A stretch of DNA of 34,577 bases, from positions 1 to 34,577 of the forward strand of contig JAGGRA010000040.1 in assembly GCA_018613035.1 (NCBI GenBank), read 5' to 3'. A model generated the notes under the pieces. That model did not search any database. It was not told where the DNA came from and worked only from the letters and a program-made list of their open reading frames with translations. The translations under genes were made by a program, and so were the position numbers. Source of the DNA: Pseudomonas sp. ISL-84 (GTDB taxonomy: Bacteria; Bacillota; Bacilli; Bacillales; Cytobacillaceae). Positions 30,257-34,577 of the stretch are shown here, one piece after another. Position 1 is the first letter of the stretch. Every line of letters begins with the position of its first letter.

Positions 30257-31774
30257 TTAGCTAATATTTTGCTCCTTTTCCGCCTTTGCCGCTGTAAACT
30301 TCCTTTTATTCGTAAACAACGGAACCAAAATCGTCAGCAAGCTAATGCCAATAAGCGTTAAAGCAATCGGCTTATCAAGGAAGATGGATAGGCTGCCATT
30401 TGAAATGGTTAAAGTTTGCCTTAAAGCTTGTTCCATCATCCCCCCCAGGATAAAAGCGAGGATAAATGGAGCGGCCGGGAATGAAAACATTCGCATCAGG
30501 AAGCCGATAATCCCGAATGCAACGAGAAGATACAGGTCGAATGTGTTAAAGCTGATCGCGTATACTCCTATCAAACTAAAAATAATAACCAGCGATATTA
30601 ATAACGGCCTAGGAATTCTAAGCACCTTTGCAATGTAAGGAATCAAAGGCAGATTAAGGATCAGCAAAAAGATGTTTCCGACATACATACTGGCAATAAT
30701 CCCCCAAAACACTTCTGGACGGTCCTGAATTAGCAAGGGACCCGGCTGCACGCCTAAAACCAAGAACGCTCCCAATAAAACAGCAGTCGTCCCTGAACCT
30801 GGGATTCCCAAACTTAGCAATGGCACGAACGCTCCACCAGTGGCCGCATTATTAGCCGTTTCCGGGGCTGCCAATCCTTTAATCGAACCTTTTCCAAATT
30901 CCTCTGGGTTTTTCGCCATTTTCTTCTCGGTAATATAAGCAATAAAAGAAGCAATCGTGGCTCCTGCTCCAGGCAGGACACCAATGATAAATCCCAAGAA
31001 TGATTGCCTTGTCATCGGCCCGCTCATTTCCTTCATATCCTGCTTGGAAATCCGCAGGCTTCCCAGCTCTTTATTATTGCTCATCGTATCGTCTTTACGT
31101 TTTAATACAAGTGTGCAAACCTCAGCTAGGGCAAATAACCCCAGTGCTATGACTAAAAAGTCTATTCCTTCGAGCAAGTTGGGATTGCCAAAAGTGAAGC
31201 GGCTTGTACCTGTTTGGCTATCAATTCCGATTGTCACGACAATAAAACCTAAAGTAGCTGAAATAAATGCTTTAATCGTGGATCCCTCTGACAAACTTGA
31301 GATCGCTGTCAGTCCCATAAACATTAAGGCAAAATACTCAGCTGGACCAAACGAAACAGCAACAGCCGACAGCAGCGGCGTGAATAGCATTAACAAAATA
31401 ACACTTACTGTACCGCCCGTAAAAGAAGCAATCGCTGCGATCGCCAGCGCTTTGCCGGCTTTGCCCTGCTGCGCCATTGGATAACCATCGAAAGCAGTTG
31501 CCACCGTTCCGGCTACCCCAGGCGCATTCAATAGAATCGAAGAACTAGACCCTCCGAATATCGCTCCGTAATAAACGCCAGCCATCATCACTAAAGCAAC
31601 AGTTGGATCCATACTGTAGGTAATCGGGATCATAATGGCCATGGCACTAATCGGACCCAATCCGGGCATCATCCCAATGAAGGTCCCTACAAATACACCG
31701 ATAAAAACAAACAGGATTCCCTGCAAACTAAATGCGACTTGAAACCCTGTCATTAACCCTTGAAATGCATCCAT
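30257..31774 (-). CDS. tctA: Tripartite tricarboxylate transporter, large permease TctA
   Basis: A 505-residue permease, the usual size, with 10-12 membrane helices. The N-terminal GVFVGTFIGMMPGLGPISAM and GSSSSILLNAPGVAGTVATA contain the conserved glycine-rich loops; the central PGAGATIASFIAY and GIPGSGTTAVLLGAF are the second repeat of this inverted-repeat fold. It imports citrate or a related carboxylate with the binding protein TctC. GAGGAGGG precedes the ATG. It follows tctB by 14 bases. Confidence 0.9.
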   Translation of the reverse strand: MDAFQGLMTGFQVAFSLQGILFVFIGVFVGTFIGMMPGLGPISAMAIMIPITYSMDPTVALVMMAGVYYGAIFGGSSSSILLNAPGVAGTVATAFDGYPMAQQGKAGKALAIAAIASFTGGTVSVILLMLFTPLLSAVAVSFGPAEYFALMFMGLTAISSLSEGSTIKAFISATLGFIVVTIGIDSQTGTSRFTFGNPNLLEGIDFLVIALGLFALAEVCTLVLKRKDDTMSNNKELGSLRISKQDMKEMSGPMTRQSFLGFIIGVLPGAGATIASFIAYITEKKMAKNPEEFGKGSIKGLAAPETANNAATGGAFVPLLSLGIPGSGTTAVLLGAFLVLGVQPGPLLIQDRPEVFWGIIASMYVGNIFLLILNLPLIPYIAKVLRIPRPLLISLVIIFSLIGVYAISFNTFDLYLLVAFGIIGFLMRMFSFPAAPFILAFILGGMMEQALRQTLTISNGSLSIFLDKPIALTLIGISLLTILVPLFTNKRKFTAAKAEKEQNIS

Positions 31775-31788
31775 GCTTTTCCCTCCTC

Positions 31789-32247
31789 TTAAAATGGAAT
31801 AATGCCTGCTGGCAGATTAATTCGAAGCAAATAATTAAATAATCCGTAAATAGCTAAGGAAAAAACAACCGACACAATCCCATTTGCAAGATGTTTTTTA
31901 TAGCCCAGGAATAACGAACAGCTGAAAATAAATAGTGTGGTCATTATTAAAAATCCAAGAACTTCAAGCAAAGAAATATAAACTAAAATAAATGCCAGTA
32001 CAGCCAGCAGCACAAACAAATTGCTCTTGCTTAAACTCCTCTTTTGCTTCTCCGCTTCAGTTTCTTCCTTCTTATCCAAAAACAGCAGAATGGCAAAGAA
32101 TAATAAGAGAAACCCCAGCCCTTTAGGGACAACGTCAGCATCAATAATGGCATTCGGGTATTTTGGAAGATTGTAGCTTAGGATTAAATAAACTCCAGCA
32201 ATAACCGCGAGGATAAGTGCCATTTTTTGATTGATTCTTGTAAGCAT
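31789..32247 (-). CDS. tctB: Tripartite tricarboxylate transporter, small permease TctB
   Basis: A 152-residue protein with about four membrane helices and a charged loop (LDKKEETEAEKQKRSLSK) in the middle, typical of TctB. The ATG at 32247 is chosen because GAGGTGATAG is then the binding site; a GTG three codons upstream would overlap it. Second gene of the operon. Confidence 0.85.
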   Translation of the reverse strand: MLTRINQKMALILAVIAGVYLILSYNLPKYPNAIIDADVVPKGLGFLLLFFAILLFLDKKEETEAEKQKRSLSKSNLFVLLAVLAFILVYISLLEVLGFLIMTTLFIFSCSLFLGYKKHLANGIVSVVFSLAIYGLFNYLLRINLPAGIIPF

Positions 32248-32271
32248 TCCTATCACCTCTTTTAATAGAAT

Positions 32272-32305
32272 GAAAGATAGAACATCTAAAGCTGTTCTAT
32301 CTTTC
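32272..32305 (-). terminator. Perfect 13-bp hairpin between tctC and tctB
   Basis: GAAAGATAGAACA and TGTTCTATCTTTC pair without mismatch around TCTAAAGC. The minus strand has only a weak T-run after it. It may partly terminate or stabilise the tctC transcript so the binding protein is made in excess over the permeases. Confidence 0.7.
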
Positions 32306-32336
32306 TATCAATCTTTCATTTTATTTGGGCAAAAGA

Positions 32337-33341
32337 TTATCGGGCCAGCCCTAATTCTTCAAGCAGCGTCTCCATATCTTCCGCTTCTGTCTTTAAAAAC
32401 TCACTGTACTCTTCACTGTCCATATAAAGCTCTCCCCAGCCATACTTTTTGCGGATTTCCTCCCAAGCTGGTGAATCGTTTAGCTCTTTAAATTTTTCCT
32501 CATAGTATTTTACAGCGGCAGGATCCATGTTCGGAGGTCCGAAGAAGCCTCTCCAGTTAATGAATGTCTCATCGATTCCCTGTTCTTTAGCAGTTGGGAA
32601 ATCTGATAAAACCTCCCCTTCCAATCGCTCTTCAGAAGTGATTCCAAGGACTTTAATTTTTCCTGCTCTTACTTGTTCAATCGTTTCAGCAACACCTGTT
32701 GTATAAACATCGACACTTCCATTCAGAACAGCCGTTAACCCGCCTGCATCAGGATCTGAAATATACTTAATCTTTGTCACATCAACACCGGCGGCTTTCG
32801 CAATTTTGACAAATTGCATATGATCCATACTTCCCGGAGACGAGGTACCGATTACACTTACACTTGCAGGATCCTTTTTCATATCTTCAAATAAATCATT
32901 CAGGTTGTCCCATTTGGCATCTGCTTTTACTACAAATGCACCATAATCGGCAATGACATTTGCAATGGGTGTAAAGTCTTCATAGCCATATTCAGATTGT
33001 CCGTTTAAAGGAACCAATACTAATGGAGGTGACCCAACAAACATATGGTGCGGGCTTCCATCCTTACCGGCGACATAGGCCCAGCCAATCGCTCCCCCTC
33101 CGCCGGCTTTATTGACAACAGGCAAGCGTTTATCAATGATTTTTTCTTGTTCAAAAACTTGAGATGCCATCCTTGCGGTCGTATCCCAGCCGCCGCCCGG
33201 CCCTGCAGGTGCCGTAATTTCAATTGGCTGTGAGGGTGTCCACTCCCCATTAGCACTTGTATTTCCGCCAGATGATTGGCTTGAACATCCGGCAGTCACA
33301 AGCATCATCAAAGCAGCTGCCGTACCCAATAATCTTTTCAT
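32337..33341 (-). CDS. tctC: Tripartite tricarboxylate transporter substrate-binding protein TctC
   Basis: The product has 334 residues from the ATG at 33341 (AGGGGG upstream; an earlier in-frame start lacks this). A lipoprotein: MKRLLGTAAALMMLVTAG then C19 with a serine-rich linker. The mature Bug/TctC fold is shown by WTPSQPIEITAPAGPGGGWD, GAIGWAYVAGKDGSPH, and PDAGGLTAVLNGSVDVYTTG. It binds a carboxylate outside the cell. First gene of the operon; its promoter overlaps a cre box. Confidence 0.9.
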   Translation of the reverse strand: MKRLLGTAAALMMLVTAGCSSQSSGGNTSANGEWTPSQPIEITAPAGPGGGWDTTARMASQVFEQEKIIDKRLPVVNKAGGGGAIGWAYVAGKDGSPHHMFVGSPPLVLVPLNGQSEYGYEDFTPIANVIADYGAFVVKADAKWDNLNDLFEDMKKDPASVSVIGTSSPGSMDHMQFVKIAKAAGVDVTKIKYISDPDAGGLTAVLNGSVDVYTTGVAETIEQVRAGKIKVLGITSEERLEGEVLSDFPTAKEQGIDETFINWRGFFGPPNMDPAAVKYYEEKFKELNDSPAWEEIRKKYGWGELYMDSEEYSEFLKTEAEDMETLLEELGLAR

Positions 33342-33385
33342 TGTATTTCCCCCTTTGTTCGCTAATTCTTCCATCCTTAAACGCT

Positions 33386-33422
33386 ATAATAAGTCAGAAA
33401 AATAAAAATGTAATCGTTTTCA
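33386..33422 (-). promoter_or_regulatory. tctC promoter with CcpA cre box
   Basis: On the minus strand ATTACA and TATTAT are 17 bases apart. The sequence TGAAAACGATTACA (33409-33422) matches the Bacillus cre consensus and covers the -35 box, the usual position for repression by CcpA when glucose is present. Confidence 0.75.
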
Positions 33423-33609
33423 AAATATCCTGCATAAAAACCTTTGTGGCTATTTTGTTCATTTTGTTCACAGGGTTGAGTATTTGGGAATTGGAGTTAC
33501 CTAAAGGAGGAAATCAATAGCATAGCATGAAAAAAAGAATGCAAACTAAAGTCGCGGGTGTCTTTCAGCGGCATCCTTAAAGATGAAAGCAAATAAGGGT
33601 GGTGAAAAA

Positions 33610-33741
33610 ATGGCTAAAAACAAGAAAAACAAATCTGAACATCAGAACAATGCGCTTCCGAAAGATGTTGAATTTGCGGACGACAGAGCAAACGGCCTTG
33701 AAAGAATCGCTTTAAAAGCACAAAGAGAACATAGGAAGTAA
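33610..33741 (+). CDS. Small basic protein, 43 residues
   Basis: GGGTGGTG precedes the ATG. The protein MAKNKKNKSEHQNNALPKDV then EFADDRANGLERIALKAQRE has a lysine- and asparagine-rich N-terminus and a helical tail, and is followed by a terminator. The DVEF segment resembles small Bacillus spore-associated YfhD-type proteins, but the match is weak. Upstream of it an unusually strong AAAGGAGGAAATCA lacks a well-spaced start. Confidence 0.65.
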   Translation: MAKNKKNKSEHQNNALPKDVEFADDRANGLERIALKAQREHRK

Positions 33742-33745
33742 TAGA

Positions 33746-33773
33746 GAATGGGGACAGTCCATCTGTCCCTATT
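33746..33773 (+). terminator. Intrinsic terminator
   Basis: GGGACAG and CTGTCCC around TCCAT, with flanking AAT/ATT pairing. Ends the small basic protein gene. Confidence 0.7.
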
Positions 33774-33831
33774 CATTCAGACAAAAGGTTGGATTTCTCT
33801 GTACATTCAATAAGAGCCAAATGACTTGAAC

Positions 33832-34194
33832 TCAATCCAGCCCTTTACCCTTGCGCCGGAAATCAGTATAGTAGACTTTCCGTTCCGGCGGCTCTGATTC
33901 CAAATTTTGAATAAAATCTGCATTTACCTTTTCCAATAACAAGCGCTTCAATTTCTCCAGCCTGACCGGACCGATTCCAGACAATTTTTCCGGGATTATT
34001 ACTTGGAGATCCCCTTGCTGTTTATACAGGCGAATGCTGCCATGTCCCGTTCTATCCGTTTTCCCTGATGTATAAGCAAATTCAAATCGCTGCTCTATAA
34101 AGGAAGATACTTCAGGAAGTCCTAAATTTTCATAAATCGGAGGAAATTGATGATAGACAGGAGGATCGGTGAACTTTATTGAAGTAATGTTCAA
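33832..34194 (-). CDS. Conserved hypothetical protein, 120 residues
   Basis: The TTG at 34194 follows GAGAGG closely. The protein is soluble, with an N-terminal PPVYHQFPPIYENLGLPEV, a beta-type middle (GHGSIRLYKQQGDLQVIIPE), and a basic C-terminus ending in VYYTDFRRKGKGLD. I do not recognise the family. It lies alone beside the 240-bp repeat. Confidence 0.6.
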   Translation of the reverse strand: MNITSIKFTDPPVYHQFPPIYENLGLPEVSSFIEQRFEFAYTSGKTDRTGHGSIRLYKQQGDLQVIIPEKLSGIGPVRLEKLKRLLLEKVNADFIQNLESEPPERKVYYTDFRRKGKGLD

Positions 34195-34234
34195 TTTATC
34201 CCTCTCCTCTCATGTTTTAATAAATGATAAATAA

Positions 34235-34480
34235 GGTTGGTTGATTGGAGCGTAAGATGCGAGCTCCTCGAAAATGCTATCGCATTTCCTTCGTGCGGTG
34301 TTTATTCAAGGAAGCTTATTCAAAGTCCGGCGGGAGAAGTTGGACAGGTGAGACCCCACAGGCGCTGCGCGCCGTGGAGGCTCAATGCCCGCCCTGCGGT
34401 TCGCTGAGCATCCTGAAGCGGAAATCAACCTCTTCTCACTACTTGTTTAAAAAGGTACAAGTTTGCGTAAACAGCCTTTA
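34235..34480 (+). repeat. 240-bp dispersed repeat, copy 2
   Basis: Starts GGTTGGTTGATTGGAGCGTA, contains GCGAGCTCCTCGAAAATGCT, GACAGGTGAGACCCCACAGG and GCGGAAATCAACCTCTTC, and ends GTTTGCGTAAACAGCC. It aligns along its whole length with the reverse complement of copy 1 (12558-12800), with scattered differences concentrated in the middle. Confidence 0.8.
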
Positions 34481-34518
34481 ATAACTGCTATTATTGCCAT
34501 TAAAAGATGTAATCATTT

Positions 34519-34550
34519 AATAAGGCTGTTTTCGCAAAGTTTGTTGCTTA
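34519..34550 (-). repeat. Inverted partial copy of the 240-bp repeat end
   Basis: AATAAGGCTGTTTTCGCAAA then GTTTGTTGCTT repeats, in opposite orientation, the last 25-30 bases of the element. Together with copy 2 it can form a long imperfect stem (about 25 bp) around 38 bases. Confidence 0.7.
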
Positions 34551-34577
34551 CAAGCTAGTTTTAATTACTGAGTTGAT

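Noticed and set aside
30957..31484. 175-codon plus-strand frame inside tctA
   Set aside because: It lies opposite a complete, strongly conserved permease and shows no family features or binding site; it is a shadow of the codon bias of tctA.
33529..33582. 17-codon frame MKKRMQTKVAGVFQRHP behind a strong AAAGGAGG
   Set aside because: The binding site is 16 bases from the ATG, too far, and the frame ends quickly. Possibly a relic, but not supportable as a gene.

Overview
The window is about 34.6 kb of low-GC DNA from a Bacillaceae-type Firmicute, probably Bacillus or a close relative such as Cytobacillus. The reasons are strong GGAGG ribosome binding sites with many GTG and TTG starts, sigma-A promoters, U-tailed terminators, a CcpA cre box, and genes typical of the group: the adhA/adhR pair, helD, a ydgJ/ydgI-like MarR/nitroreductase pair, and DUF2187, DUF4256, DUF1284 and DUF2089 proteins. 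It reads as ordinary accessory chromosome. I see no rRNA, tRNA, CRISPR array, intact transposase or prophage.

Left part (1-6800): a degenerate non-coding edge, two small orphan genes and an antibiotic-biosynthesis-monooxygenase (ABM) protein. Next comes a divergent aldehyde-stress pair: a zinc alcohol dehydrogenase and a MerR/NmlR-type regulator, with a 19-bp-spacer promoter and AGTTAACT operators. A DUF1284 gene, an orphan gene and a three-gene DUF2089/SHOCT-like operon with an excellent promoter follow.

Middle (6800-20600): the 3' stump of a multidrug MFS exporter; helD, the RNA polymerase recycling motor; a promoter-terminator pair that may make a small RNA; a flavin amine oxidase; a 38-residue protein behind a hairpin leader; a RibD/DHFR-like reductase; a 240-bp dispersed repeat; DUF4256; a nucleoside hydrolase; an autoregulated MarR-nitroreductase-monooxygenase operon; ChaB; several small proteins and two GNAT acetyltransferases.

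Right part (20200-34577): a zone of gene decay with a disrupted membrane protein, an erythromycin-esterase remnant, a MacB/FtsX permease fragment and a twice-frameshifted XRE regulator. Among these lie a three-gene ABC-2 exporter, a two-component system that may control it, a DUF1835/DUF3658 protein, a repeat-rich lipoprotein, and a tripartite tricarboxylate transporter operon (tctC-tctB-tctA) with a cre box over its -35. A second, oppositely oriented copy of the 240-bp repeat closes the window.

The most unusual items are the 240-bp repeat pair (copy 1 followed by its own terminator), a smaller family of terminator-like repeats seen at about six places, the orphan promoter-terminator unit upstream of helD, the leader-like structure before the 38-residue gene, and the density of recent pseudogenes. 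No clearly new multi-gene system is evident.
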